Assembly: GCF_036226885.1 (NCBI RefSeq)
Contig: NZ_CP109027.1
Location: 3,410,001 to 3,474,000 of the forward strand
DNA length: 64,000 nucleotides
Source of the DNA: Streptomyces sp. NBC_00663
GTDB taxonomy: Bacteria; Actinomycetota; Actinomycetes; Streptomycetales; Streptomycetaceae
Direction of reading: 5' to 3'
Shown: positions 15,970 to 25,103 of the stretch, one piece after another
Layout: every line of letters starts with the position of its first letter
How positions within the stretch are numbered: the stretch's first letter is position 1
Position numbers and translations under genes: made by a program
Notes under the pieces: model-generated
The model's input: only the letters and a program-made list of their open reading frames with translations
Told to the model about the DNA's origin: nothing
The model's database searches: none

Positions 15970-17936
15970 TGTCCGTGGTGGAGCGCCAGGAGTGGGACGT
16001 CGTCGTGGTCGGTGCCGGTGGTGCCGGCCTCCGCGCCGCCATCGAGGCGCGTGAGCGCGGCGCCCGTACGGCGGTCATCTGCAAGTCGCTGTTCGGCAAG
16101 GCGCACACCGTGATGGCCGAGGGCGGCATCGCGGCGGCGATGGCGAACGCCAACGAGCACGACAGCTGGCAGGTGCACTTCCGCGACACCATGCGGGGCG
16201 GGAAGTTCCTCAACCAGTGGCGGATGGCCGAACTGCACGCCCAGGAGGCCCCGGACCGGGTGTGGGAGCTGGAGACCTGGGGCGCCCTGTTCGACCGCAC
16301 CAAGGACGGCCGGATCTCGCAGCGCAACTTCGGCGGCCACGAGTACCCGCGCCTCGCCCATGTCGGCGACCGCACGGGCCTCGAACTCATCCGGACCCTC
16401 CAGCAGAAGATCGTGTCCCTGCAACAGCAGGACAAGAAGGAGACCGGCGACTACGAGTCCCGGCTCAAGGTCTTCCAGGAGTGCACGGTCACCAGGGTGC
16501 TCAAGACTGTGCCGGACAGCGGCTCCGCCGCGGACAGCCGGGTCTGCGGGGTCTTCGCCTACGAGCGCGAGTCCGGCCGTTTCTTCGTCCTCGAAGCGCC
16601 GTCCGTCGTCATCGCGACGGGCGGCATCGGCAAGTCCTTCAAGGTGACGTCGAACTCGTGGGAGTACACCGGCGACGGTCACGCCCTCGCCCTGCTGGCC
16701 GGCGCGCCGCTGCTGAACATGGAGTTCGTGCAGTTCCATCCGACGGGCATGGTCTGGCCGCCGTCGGTGAAGGGCATCCTCGTCACGGAGTCGGTCCGCG
16801 GCGACGGCGGGGTGCTGCGCAACTCGGACGGCAAGCGGTTCATGTTCGACTACGTCCCGGACGTCTTCAAGGAGAAGTACGCCCAGTCCGAGGACGAGGC
16901 CGACCGCTGGTACGAGGACCCGGACCACAACCGCCGCCCACCGGAGCTCCTCCCCCGCGACGAGGTCGCCCGCGCCATCAACGCCGAGGTGAAGGAGGGC
17001 CGCGGCTCCCCGCACGGCGGTGTGTTCCTGGACGTGTCCACGCGGATGCCCGCCGAGACGATCAAACGCCGGCTGCCGTCCATGTACCACCAGTTCAAGG
17101 AGCTGGCGGACGTCGACATCACCGCGGAGGCGATGGAGGTCGGGCCGACCTGTCACTACGTGATGGGCGGCATCGCGGTCGAGTCGGACACGGCGGCGGC
17201 ACGCGGGGTGCCGGGGCTGTTCGCGGCCGGTGAGGTCGCGGGCGGTATGCACGGCTCCAACCGGCTCGGCGGCAACTCGCTCTCCGACCTGCTGGTGTTC
17301 GGCCGCAGGGCGGGCCTGCACGCGGCCGAGTACGCGGCGGCCCTCGCCTTCGAGCGCCCCGCGGTGGACGAGACCCAGGTCGACACGGCGGCGGCCGAGG
17401 CGCTGCGCCCGTTCTCCGCGGAGGGCCATGCGCCGGGCGAGGAGGACGGCCGCCCGCCGGAGAACCCGTACACCCTGCACCAGGAGCTCCAGCAGGCCAT
17501 GAACGACCTCGTCGGCATCATCCGCCGCGAGCCCGAGATGGCGCGGGCCCTGGAGAAGCTGGCGGAGCTGCGGGTACGGGCCCGGCGCGCCGGCGTGGAG
17601 GGGCACCGCCAGTTCAACCCCGGCTGGCATCTCGCCCTCGACCTGCGCAACATGCTGCTGGTCAGCGAGTGCGTGGCCCGGGCGGCGCTGGAGCGCACCG
17701 AGTCGCGCGGCGGCCACACCCGCGAGGACCACCCGTCGATGGAACGCGCGTGGCGCAACGTCAACCTGCTGTGCCGGCTCACCGACCCCACGGGCGGCCT
17801 GGCGGCCACGGACCCGGTCCGCGGCCAGATCGCCCTCACCCGCGAGACGACCGACCCCATCCGCCCCGACCTGCTCGCCCTCTTCGACAAGGAGGAGCTG
17901 GTCAAGTACCTCGCCGAAGAGGAGCTGTACGAGTGA
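15969..17936 (+). CDS. sdhA: Succinate dehydrogenase/fumarate reductase flavoprotein subunit
   Basis: 655 residues. The FAD-binding dinucleotide fold is at the N-terminus (DVVVVGAGGAGLRAAIEA). The covalent-flavin histidine lies in KAHTVMAEGG. The substrate-binding elements MEFVQFHPTG and HGSNRLGGNSLSDLL are present. The ATG at 15969 is used because it overlaps the preceding stop, so long upstream frames are composition artefacts. It oxidises succinate or reduces fumarate and works with the FeS gene, whose GTG start overlaps its stop (GTGA). The three genes form one tightly coupled operon. Confidence 0.95.
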   Translation: MSVVERQEWDVVVVGAGGAGLRAAIEARERGARTAVICKSLFGKAHTVMAEGGIAAAMANANEHDSWQVHFRDTMRGGKFLNQWRMAELHAQEAPDRVWELETWGALFDRTKDGRISQRNFGGHEYPRLAHVGDRTGLELIRTLQQKIVSLQQQDKKETGDYESRLKVFQECTVTRVLKTVPDSGSAADSRVCGVFAYERESGRFFVLEAPSVVIATGGIGKSFKVTSNSWEYTGDGHALALLAGAPLLNMEFVQFHPTGMVWPPSVKGILVTESVRGDGGVLRNSDGKRFMFDYVPDVFKEKYAQSEDEADRWYEDPDHNRRPPELLPRDEVARAINAEVKEGRGSPHGGVFLDVSTRMPAETIKRRLPSMYHQFKELADVDITAEAMEVGPTCHYVMGGIAVESDTAAARGVPGLFAAGEVAGGMHGSNRLGGNSLSDLLVFGRRAGLHAAEYAAALAFERPAVDETQVDTAAAEALRPFSAEGHAPGEEDGRPPENPYTLHQELQQAMNDLVGIIRREPEMARALEKLAELRVRARRAGVEGHRQFNPGWHLALDLRNMLLVSECVARAALERTESRGGHTREDHPSMERAWRNVNLLCRLTDPTGGLAATDPVRGQIALTRETTDPIRPDLLALFDKEELVKYLAEEELYE

Positions 17937-18703
17937 GCAGCTACAAGGCCCAGTTCAAGGTGTGGCGGGGCGATGTGGGCGGCGGCGGCCTGGAGGACTT
18001 CACGGTCGAGGTCAACGACGGTGAGGTGGTCCTCGACATCATCCACCGCCTCCAGGCCACCCAGGCGCCCGACCTCGCCGTCCGCTGGAACTGCAAGGCG
18101 GGCAAGTGCGGTTCGTGCTCGGCGGAGGTCAACGGGCGGCCCCGGCTGATGTGCATGACCCGGATGTCGGTGTTCACCCGCGAGGAGACGATCACCGTCA
18201 CCCCGCTGCGGGCCTTCCCGGTCGTCCGTGACCTGGTGACAGACGTCGGCTTCAACTACGAGAAGGCGCGCGAGGTCCCGGCGTTCGTGCCGCCGCAGGA
18301 TCTGGGCCCCGGCGAGTACCGGATGATGCAGGAGGACGTGGACCGCTCGCAGGAGTTCCGCAAGTGCATCGAGTGCTTCCTGTGCCAGGACACCTGCCAT
18401 GTCGTGCGCGACCACGAGGAGAACAAGCAGGCGTTCGCGGGCCCGCGCTTCCTGATGCGGGTGGCCGAGCTGGACATGCACCCGCTGGACGCGGCGGCGG
18501 AGTCGGGGCTCGACCGCAAGGCGACCGCCCAGGACGAGCACGGTCTCGGCTACTGCAACATCACCAAGTGCTGCACGGAGGTCTGCCCCGAGGGCATCAA
18601 GATCACGGACAACGCGCTGATCCCCCTGAAGGAACGGGCCGTCGACCGCAAGTACGACCCGCTGGTGTGGCTGGGTTCGAAGATCAGAAGGAGGTCTTCG
18701 TAG
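17933..18703 (+). CDS. sdhB: Succinate dehydrogenase/fumarate reductase iron-sulfur subunit
   Basis: 256 residues from GTG 17933, overlapping the flavoprotein stop. The N-terminal [2Fe-2S] ferredoxin domain has CKAGKCGSC and a fourth Cys in RLMCM. The C-terminal domain carries the two other clusters (CIECFLCQDTC and CNITKCCTEVCPEG). It transfers electrons from FAD to the membrane subunit. The last 20 nt overlap the end of the convergent small membrane protein gene. Confidence 0.94.
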   Translation: MSSYKAQFKVWRGDVGGGGLEDFTVEVNDGEVVLDIIHRLQATQAPDLAVRWNCKAGKCGSCSAEVNGRPRLMCMTRMSVFTREETITVTPLRAFPVVRDLVTDVGFNYEKAREVPAFVPPQDLGPGEYRMMQEDVDRSQEFRKCIECFLCQDTCHVVRDHEENKQAFAGPRFLMRVAELDMHPLDAAAESGLDRKATAQDEHGLGYCNITKCCTEVCPEGIKITDNALIPLKERAVDRKYDPLVWLGSKIRRRSS

Positions 18704-18986
18704 CGAGCCGCTGCACGTACAGGCCCAGGGCGAACACCACCATGCCGGCCATCGCGTACGGCACGTGCTCCATGCTGGGCCCGCTCAGCGGCCCGACGAA
18801 CAGAAACGTCCCGATCCCGGCCTGCCCGATCAGCGTGCCGTACCCCCACACCCTGGGCCGCACCACCTTGGCACGCCCCCGTCCCGGGATCAGCCACCCG
18901 GTGGTGACGGCGGCGAGCCCGATCCCCAGCCCGGCCGTCAGGACGAGGACGGCCGCGATCACCAATGTCTCGTGCACGCCGATCAT
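18684..18986 (-). CDS. Small membrane protein, three hydrophobic helices
   Basis: 100 residues starting at ATG 18986, which overlaps the stop of the upstream kinase-like gene (ATGA). There are three hydrophobic segments: ETLVIAAVLVLTAGLGIGLA, a central GYGTLIGQAGIGTFLFVG, and MAGMVVFALGLYV. No domain is recognised. It is translationally coupled to the kinase-like protein and ends inside the convergent sdhB gene. Confidence 0.7.
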   Translation of the reverse strand: MIGVHETLVIAAVLVLTAGLGIGLAAVTTGWLIPGRGRAKVVRPRVWGYGTLIGQAGIGTFLFVGPLSGPSMEHVPYAMAGMVVFALGLYVQRLATKTSF

Positions 18987-19945
18987 CGTCGCACCAGATC
19001 GAGGACGCGCACCAGGTTGTGCTCGGCAATGGCGCGCATGGATTCCGTAAAGGGAAAGTCCCCGTCGAGCAGCCGCAACGGCCCGGCGACCAGGGAGAGA
19101 CGCAGGGCGAGCCGGTAGAACCGCAGCCGGTCCTCGTCGAGGCCGGGGCGGCGCAGGGCGTCGTACCCCTGCCCGAACCGGATCTCCAGGAAGACGTGCT
19201 CCCACTCCACGTCGAAGTAGAGCAGCCCTTCGATGTCGATGAGGGCGAGGTCTCCGTCCGGCGTCAACAGCACATGATCCGGCCCGAGTTCACCGTGGAT
19301 GAGGGTGTGCCGAGCGCGCGGCCGGACCTCGGCGGCCAACCCCCGTACCCGCTCGGCGACCTGGTCCCGTACGGCGGCGAGACGCGGCTCCCGCCCGGCG
19401 ACCTCCTCGATGTCGCGCAGGGCACCCTCCAGGACCCGCTGCTCGCAGGACGTCCCGTACGAGGAGCCGCCGGCGTCGACGAGGGCGACCTTGCCGAAGC
19501 GCGGGCCGGTGTGGGCGTGCAGGGTGTCGAGGAGGGCGGCCAATCGGTCCATCAGGGCCGGGTCGTGGGGCAGTGCCGCTTCCAGGCTGCCGCCGGGAAG
19601 GTCCTCGACGACCGCCTGGCGGGCCTCGGTGTCCAGGTGCAGCAGACGGGGTGTGCGGACGCCCGCGGCGGACAGACGGTCGTGCGCGGCGGTGAACAGG
19701 TCGAGGCCGGTGCCGTGGGAGAGGGGGTCGCGCGGGTCGGAGGGGCCCGCGTCCCAGTAGTCCTCGTCCGACGACCAGACGTACGCGATCGCGCTGGAGC
19801 CGTCGTCGAAGGTGAGCCGGTAGACGCCTTTCTTGCTGCCGCCGCGCAGCCGCGTGGCGTCGGCGAGGACCCGGCCACTGCCGACGGCGGCACGGGCGAG
19901 CGGGACGAGGTCTTCGCGGGTGAGGGCCCTGCGGGTGGCGGTCAT
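18983..19945 (-). CDS. Aminoglycoside phosphotransferase-like / small-molecule kinase-fold protein
   Basis: 320 residues from ATG 19945. The APH/choline-kinase fold is suggested by the N-lobe (RLRGGSKKGVYRLTFDDGSS) and by TLIHGELGPDHVLL and ALIDIEGLLYFDVEWE, which occupy the places of the catalytic HGDxxxxN and the metal-binding DxE/D motifs. The catalytic Asp is Glu here and the Asn is His, so the activity may differ or be lost. Its substrate is not predictable. The gene is coupled to the small membrane protein gene and is divergent from the gene at 20047 across a 101-bp promoter region. Confidence 0.75.
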   Translation of the reverse strand: MTATRRALTREDLVPLARAAVGSGRVLADATRLRGGSKKGVYRLTFDDGSSAIAYVWSSDEDYWDAGPSDPRDPLSHGTGLDLFTAAHDRLSAAGVRTPRLLHLDTEARQAVVEDLPGGSLEAALPHDPALMDRLAALLDTLHAHTGPRFGKVALVDAGGSSYGTSCEQRVLEGALRDIEEVAGREPRLAAVRDQVAERVRGLAAEVRPRARHTLIHGELGPDHVLLTPDGDLALIDIEGLLYFDVEWEHVFLEIRFGQGYDALRRPGLDEDRLRFYRLALRLSLVAGPLRLLDGDFPFTESMRAIAEHNLVRVLDLVRR

Positions 19946-20046
19946 CCGCCCGATCCTGGCACCCGGCCCCGCCGGCCGCAGCCGAATTCCTCCCCGCCCT
20001 CCCCTCCCGGTCGCGCCCCCGCATTCCTGCTCATACGCTCCGAAAT

Positions 20047-21582
20047 GTGACGTCATCCCTGATACGAGGCCGGCCGCGGCGGGCGACCTCGCACATATCC
20101 GCGCGGGTGGTGCACGCCCTGCTGGGTGTGCTGATCGGCGTGGCGTGGCTGGTGCTGCCGGGGATGACGATCGAGCACCGTGCCCCGGTCGCGGACGGGC
20201 GCGCGCAGGCATCCGTCGCGCAGGAGGAGGACGAGTCGTCCGCCGCCGACCTCGTGCTGCCGCTCGTGGCGGTGGGCGCCGCGGTCCTGGTCGCGGGGTA
20301 CACGTACGTACGGCGGACCCGGCGGGCCCGCACCCGGACCACCCCCGGTGTCGTCCCCGCCCCGCTCACGGCACCGCCGCCGCTCACCGAACTGGACGAG
20401 CAGGCCCGGGTCCTGCTGGTGGCCGCCGACGACAGCGTCCGCACCAGCCGGGAGGAGCTCGGCTTCGTCGAGGCCCGCTTCGGGGCGAGCGCGGTGGAAC
20501 CGTCCGCGCTCGCCGTGCGGGACGCCGAGGCCGAGCTGGCGGCCGCCTTCCGGATGCGGCAGCAGTACGACGACGGTGTACCGGAGGAGGCCGCGGCCCG
20601 GCAGCACGCGCTCGCCGGGATCGTCGGCCGCTGCGAGGAGGCCGGGCGGCGGCTGGACGAGGCGGCGGCCGGCGTCGACCAGCTGCGCGGCCTGGAGCGG
20701 GGCGCGGGTGACGCGCTGGGGCTCGCGGAGACCCGGTTCCGGGCGCTCGCCGGACGCACCCAGGCCGTCGACGCCCTGCTCACCGAGCCGGCCGCCCGGT
20801 ACGGCTCCGTCGCCGTCGGCGCGGTCACCGGGTACGTCGAGCAGGCCAAGGACCGGCTCGTCTTCGCCACCCTGCGGCTCAACCAGGCCCGCCAGGCCGC
20901 CGACCTCGCCGCCCACGACCGGGCCGCCCTGCATCTGCGCGCCGCCGAGGGCGCGATCGCCCAGGCCGCCGTCTTCCTCCACGGCGTCGAACGTCTCGGC
21001 ACAGAGCTGTCCGGGGCCGCCGCCCTGCTGCCCGCCGCGCTGACCGGCGCGGAGGCGGAACTCGCCCGGCTGCGGAACAGCGGCGGCGAGACGCCCGTCG
21101 GCGAGCTGCGGGCACGGATCCTGCACGCCGACAACGTGCTGGCCTTCGTACGGGACGAGGTGGCGGGTGCCGATCCCTACGATCCGCTCGACGCCCTGCG
21201 CCGGGTCGTACGGGCGCTCGCGCCGCTCGCCGCGGAGCCGACGGCCGGGGTGCTGGGGGCCGCCGCGGCGCTGGTCGGGCGGGCCGCGGTCGCGGGTGCG
21301 GACGACTTCGTCGCCACGCATCGCGGCGCGGTGGGTGCCACGGCCCGCACCCGGCTGGCGGAGGCGAAGCGGCTGCTCGCCGCGGACCCGGTGGCCGCCG
21401 ACGGACTCGCCGTGGCGGCCCGTGAGCTGGCCGAGCAGGACGTCCGCATGCACGGCAACCCCGTCGCCGGGGCGGCCGAGCACGAGAGCGGGGGCGCCGG
21501 GGCCGTGCTGGGCGGCATCCTGCTGGACGGCGGGGCGGCGGCGAGCTTCGGCGGCCCGCGCGGCCGGGGGCGGCGCGCCTGA
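20047..21582 (+). CDS. Membrane-anchored long-helical (coiled-coil) protein
   Basis: 511 residues from GTG 20047. A positively charged start leads to one hydrophobic helix (VVHALLGVLIGVAWLVLPG). A short extracytoplasmic stretch (about residues 38-65) precedes a second helix (VLPLVAVGAAVLVAGYTYV). About 400 Ala/Glu/Arg-rich helical residues follow with many AxxxL/ExxR heptads, ending in a Gly-rich tail (GGPRGRGRRA). The layout resembles the C-terminal half of actinomycete TPM-domain membrane proteins, but I see no TPM domain. Function unknown. Confidence 0.7.
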   Translation: MTSSLIRGRPRRATSHISARVVHALLGVLIGVAWLVLPGMTIEHRAPVADGRAQASVAQEEDESSAADLVLPLVAVGAAVLVAGYTYVRRTRRARTRTTPGVVPAPLTAPPPLTELDEQARVLLVAADDSVRTSREELGFVEARFGASAVEPSALAVRDAEAELAAAFRMRQQYDDGVPEEAAARQHALAGIVGRCEEAGRRLDEAAAGVDQLRGLERGAGDALGLAETRFRALAGRTQAVDALLTEPAARYGSVAVGAVTGYVEQAKDRLVFATLRLNQARQAADLAAHDRAALHLRAAEGAIAQAAVFLHGVERLGTELSGAAALLPAALTGAEAELARLRNSGGETPVGELRARILHADNVLAFVRDEVAGADPYDPLDALRRVVRALAPLAAEPTAGVLGAAAALVGRAAVAGADDFVATHRGAVGATARTRLAEAKRLLAADPVAADGLAVAARELAEQDVRMHGNPVAGAAEHESGGAGAVLGGILLDGGAAASFGGPRGRGRRA

Positions 21583-21627
21583 CACGGATGCCCGGAAGAG
21601 AGACGGCGGCGCGCCTGACACGGATGG

Positions 21628-24231
21628 CTAGAAGAGGCTCAGCAACGCCTCCGCCGGGTCCGTCAGACCCGTCTCGCCGTCCGGCAGCGGCAGTTCGAAC
21701 CACACCGTCTTCCCGCGCGGCGTACGGCGTGAGCCCCAGGCCGCGCTGAGCAGACCGACCAGTTGCAGGCCCCGGCCGCCCTCGTCGGTGTCACGGGCGC
21801 GGCGGCGGCGCGGCTGGACCAGGCCGGAGTCCCAGACCTCGCAGACCAGGGTCCGGTCGAGCAGGAGCCGCAACCGGATCTCGCCCTCGCCGTACCGCAG
21901 CGCGTTGGTCACCAGCTCGCTGACCAGCAGCTCCGTGGTGTCGACCAGGGGCTCCAGATCCCAGCTGAGCAGCCGGCCGCGCGCGTACTCCCGCGCCCGG
22001 CCCACGCTGCGCGGCTCGCGCGGCAGGGTCCAGTCGCCGACCGAATCGGCGGGCAGGCCCTGGACGCGGGCCATCAGCAGGGCGATGTCGTCCTCGCCGT
22101 GGAGGGTGTCGAGGGTGTTGAGGACGTGGTCGCAGACGTCCTCCAGGGGGCGGGTCGGGTCGGTCAGCGCGCCCACGAACGCCTGGAGGCCCTCGTCGAG
22201 GGGGTGATCGCGGCTTTCGACCAGTCCATCCGTGTAGAGCGCGAGCAGGGCGCCTTCGGGCAGTTCGACCTCGACCTCCTCGAAGGGCTCCCCGCCGACG
22301 CCGAGCGGCATGCCGGGCGGGACGTCGAGCATGAGGGCCGCCTCGCCGGGCTCGACCAGGACGGGCGGCAGATGACCGGCGTTGGCGAAGGTGCACCTGC
22401 GCGTCACCGAGTCGTAGACGGCGTACACACAGGTCGCCAGGTACACCTCGGACAGGTCGGCCTCACGGGGCCTGCGGGCGGCCCGGGTGGCCTGCTGGAC
22501 GCCGCCGGGCGCTCCGAGCCCGCGCGCGATCTCGTCCAACGCGCTGAGCACTTCCGCCGGTTCGAGGTCGAGCAGGGCCAGGGTGCGGACGGCGGACCGG
22601 AGTTCGCCCATCGCCACGGCGGCGCGCAGCCCGCGCCCCATGACGTCCCCGACCACCAACGCCGTACGGTGCCCGGGCAGTTCGATGACGTCGAACCAGT
22701 CGCCGCCGACCTCGCTGGGCCGGTCGGAGGAGGAGTTGCCGGGCCGGTAGCGGCAGGCGATGTCGAGGCCGGAGGCGACCGGGTCGCCGGGCGGCAGGAG
22801 GGACCGCTGGAGCATCAACGCCCGCTCGTGCTCGCGCCGGTACAGCCGCGCGTTGTCGATACAGACCGCGGCCCGCGCCGCCAGTTCGACCGCCAGCTCC
22901 CGGTCCCGGTCCCCGAACGGCTCGCTCCCCTTGGTCCGCGCGAACTGCGCGAGGCCTACGACGGTGTCGTGGGCGACCATCGGCACGGCGAGCGTGGACT
23001 GCACGAGGCCGCCCTCCTCGGCCGGGATGTACTGCGGCCGTGCGGTGCGCAGGGCGTCCGCGCAGGGCGAGTTGAAGGGGTAGTGGTGGACGGCGCCGAC
23101 CGCTATGGGCGGGCCCGCGCCGATGAAGGGGGCGTCGGAGACGGCGCTGGCGAAGGCGACCCGGCGCAGTTGCGCGCTGCCGTCGGCCAGGCCCGGCGGG
23201 GTCTCGTCGCCGGCCAGGAGGCCCTGGTAGAGGTCGACGGTCGCCAGGTCGCAGAAGCCGGGGACGACGACGTCGAGGAGTTCGCGGGCCGTGGTCTCCA
23301 GGTCGAGGGAGTTGCCGATGCGCGCGCCGGCCTCGTTCAGGAGGGCGAGATTGCGCCGGGCGGCGGCGGCTTCCCGGGCGGCCTGACGGCGGGCGGTGAT
23401 GTCGATGGCGAGCCAGGCGATGCCGATGGGGCGGCCGGAGCCGCTGTGCACACGGTAGAGGTTGACCGACCAGTGCCGGCGCTCCTCGGAGCCCGGCACA
23501 AAGCCGGTGACGTGCATGTCCGTGATGGAGTCGCCGGTCTCCAGGACGCGGCGGAGGGTGGCCGTGACCCGCTCGGCCTCGGGGCGCGGGAGGTAGTCCT
23601 GCACCCCTCTGCCCCGGTGGTCGTCCGGCGTTCCGCCGAACACGGTGGCGAAGCGCTGGTTGGCGCGGCGCACCCGCAGATCCAGGTCGATCAGCAGGAA
23701 GCCGAAGGGAGATTGACCGAATATCGACTGCGAGGCGGCGAGGTCGGTCTCGATGCTGCGCAGGGTGCGGACGTCGACGACGATGCAGACGGCGGCCTTC
23801 TCGCCCTCCTCGGTCCGTGTCGGCATGACATAGACCTCGGCGAGGCCCTCGGCCCCGGGGGTGCCGTCCTCCCCGTCCGGGGCCCGGAAGGGGACGACGC
23901 CGGTCCACTCGCGCCCGTCGAGGATCTCGGCCATCTTGCGCTGGCCGACCTCGCGCCGGTCCGGGTCGATGAACGCCTCGATGGGGTCCATGCCGACCGC
24001 CTGCCCGGCGGGGATGCCGAAGACCTGCTCGGCACGCAGGCTCCACTGGTCGACCAGCCCGTCGGGGCCGATGGAGAAGGAGGCGACCTTGATGTAGTCG
24101 TAGATCGAGCCGGGCGGACTGCTCTGCCACATGGCGTCACCCTGCGGGGCCACGGCGTCAGCCGCGGCCTGTGACCTCGCGCCGTCCGACGGGTCCTCGG
24201 ACTCCGTGGCCCTCGCTGGTATCTCGCTCAC
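21628..24231 (-). CDS. PAS-PAS-GAF-SpoIIE (PP2C) phosphatase with C-terminal HATPase domain
   Basis: 867 residues from GTG 24231, which has GGAGGGGA upstream; the further open frame to 24426 is not needed. Two PAS domains (about 50-165 and 165-290) are followed by a GAF domain (about 305-465). The SpoIIE/RsbU-type phosphatase (about 485-705) has GGDWFDVI and the VVGDVMGRG motif. The C-terminal domain is RsbW-type (ELLVSELVTNALRYG; DEGGRGLQLVG). Such fusions carry both halves of an anti-sigma partner switch: the kinase phosphorylates and the phosphatase dephosphorylates an anti-sigma antagonist. The signal sensed by PAS/GAF is unknown. An RsbW-like gene lies upstream at 24505-24912. Confidence 0.9.
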   Translation of the reverse strand: MSEIPARATESEDPSDGARSQAAADAVAPQGDAMWQSSPPGSIYDYIKVASFSIGPDGLVDQWSLRAEQVFGIPAGQAVGMDPIEAFIDPDRREVGQRKMAEILDGREWTGVVPFRAPDGEDGTPGAEGLAEVYVMPTRTEEGEKAAVCIVVDVRTLRSIETDLAASQSIFGQSPFGFLLIDLDLRVRRANQRFATVFGGTPDDHRGRGVQDYLPRPEAERVTATLRRVLETGDSITDMHVTGFVPGSEERRHWSVNLYRVHSGSGRPIGIAWLAIDITARRQAAREAAAARRNLALLNEAGARIGNSLDLETTARELLDVVVPGFCDLATVDLYQGLLAGDETPPGLADGSAQLRRVAFASAVSDAPFIGAGPPIAVGAVHHYPFNSPCADALRTARPQYIPAEEGGLVQSTLAVPMVAHDTVVGLAQFARTKGSEPFGDRDRELAVELAARAAVCIDNARLYRREHERALMLQRSLLPPGDPVASGLDIACRYRPGNSSSDRPSEVGGDWFDVIELPGHRTALVVGDVMGRGLRAAVAMGELRSAVRTLALLDLEPAEVLSALDEIARGLGAPGGVQQATRAARRPREADLSEVYLATCVYAVYDSVTRRCTFANAGHLPPVLVEPGEAALMLDVPPGMPLGVGGEPFEEVEVELPEGALLALYTDGLVESRDHPLDEGLQAFVGALTDPTRPLEDVCDHVLNTLDTLHGEDDIALLMARVQGLPADSVGDWTLPREPRSVGRAREYARGRLLSWDLEPLVDTTELLVSELVTNALRYGEGEIRLRLLLDRTLVCEVWDSGLVQPRRRRARDTDEGGRGLQLVGLLSAAWGSRRTPRGKTVWFELPLPDGETGLTDPAEALLSLF

Positions 24232-24504
24232 GCGAACCGTCCCCTCCAGCTCACCGCGCCCGGCACCGGTCACCGGCAGCGGCTGCCCGCAGTATCCAGC
24301 ACTACGGCGCCGCACAACACGGTGTTCACGATCACAGCACGGTCCCAGCGTTTTTTGGACCGCACCGCGACAACACTTCCAGTCTTCTAACCAGCCAACA
24401 CACAGTCGAATCACGTACTCCGGCAACCGTCAGTGGCCTGAACCTGTCGGTGGACACCGCCGGCGCACGCGTACAGCCGATACGCCCCCGGCGCACCGCG
24501 GTGT

Positions 24505-24912
24505 TCACGGCGGCACCGCGAGCTCGAACCACACCGTCTTCCCGGCCGCGCCGGGGCGGGTACCCCAGCGGCGCGAGGAGAGGGCGACCAGCTGAAGACC
24601 CCGCCCGCTCTCGTCCTCGGGGCGCGCGACCCGCTCGCGGGGCGGGTCGGGGAGCGGGTCGGAGACCTCGACCAGCAGGACGTCACCGAGGCCGGCGGGA
24701 CGTACGAGACGTACGCCGATCGGGCCGGTGGCGTGCCGCAGGGAGTTCGTCACCAGCTCGCTCACCAGCAGGGCCGTGATGTCGGCCAGGCTGTCGAGGT
24801 CCCACTCGTGCAGTCGCCCGCGGACGGCTCCGCGGGCGGCGCGCACGGCGCCGGGGTCCGCGGGGAACGACCACTCGGCGCAGTCGCCTTCGGTGTCGAT
24901 CACGCCGATCAC
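24505..24912 (-). CDS. RsbW-like anti-sigma/serine kinase (HATPase_c_2)
   Basis: 135 residues comprising one ATP-binding domain of the anti-sigma-factor kinase kind. The N-box is LLVSELVTNSLRHA, the G1 region is VEVSDPLPDPP, and ESGRGLQLV is the glycine-rich lid. It ends KTVWFELAVPP, almost the same as the C-terminus of the large phosphatase at 21628-24231 and of the one at 51319-53373. It may bind a sigma factor or an antagonist of the BldG type. Streptomyces genomes carry many orphan copies and the partner cannot be told from sequence. Confidence 0.85.
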   Translation of the reverse strand: MIGVIDTEGDCAEWSFPADPGAVRAARGAVRGRLHEWDLDSLADITALLVSELVTNSLRHATGPIGVRLVRPAGLGDVLLVEVSDPLPDPPRERVARPEDESGRGLQLVALSSRRWGTRPGAAGKTVWFELAVPP

Positions 24913-25052
24913 TTCCCAGGCACACCCATGTCCGGTTTCGTGGGGTTAATGGGCACATACCCGATATCCGGTGGGGATTACCGTGGGGCGGGGCGCACTG
25001 TGGTGCGAACGGGGGTATCGGGGGGCGCCTGGGAGCTCGGGGGTGCTGTTGT

Positions 25053-25103
25053 CGTGCGGGTGCGGGTTGCCTGTGGCTGGTCGCGCAGTTCCCCGCGCCC
25101 CTA
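25053..25103 (+). repeat. Dispersed intergenic repeat, copy 1
   Basis: The segment around TCGCGCAGTTCCCCGCGCCC (about 25080-25101), with the G/T-rich stretch before it, recurs nearly unchanged at 44715-44765. Both copies lie at the 3' end of a gene. I recall this as a common Streptomyces intergenic element; its role is unknown. Confidence 0.7.
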
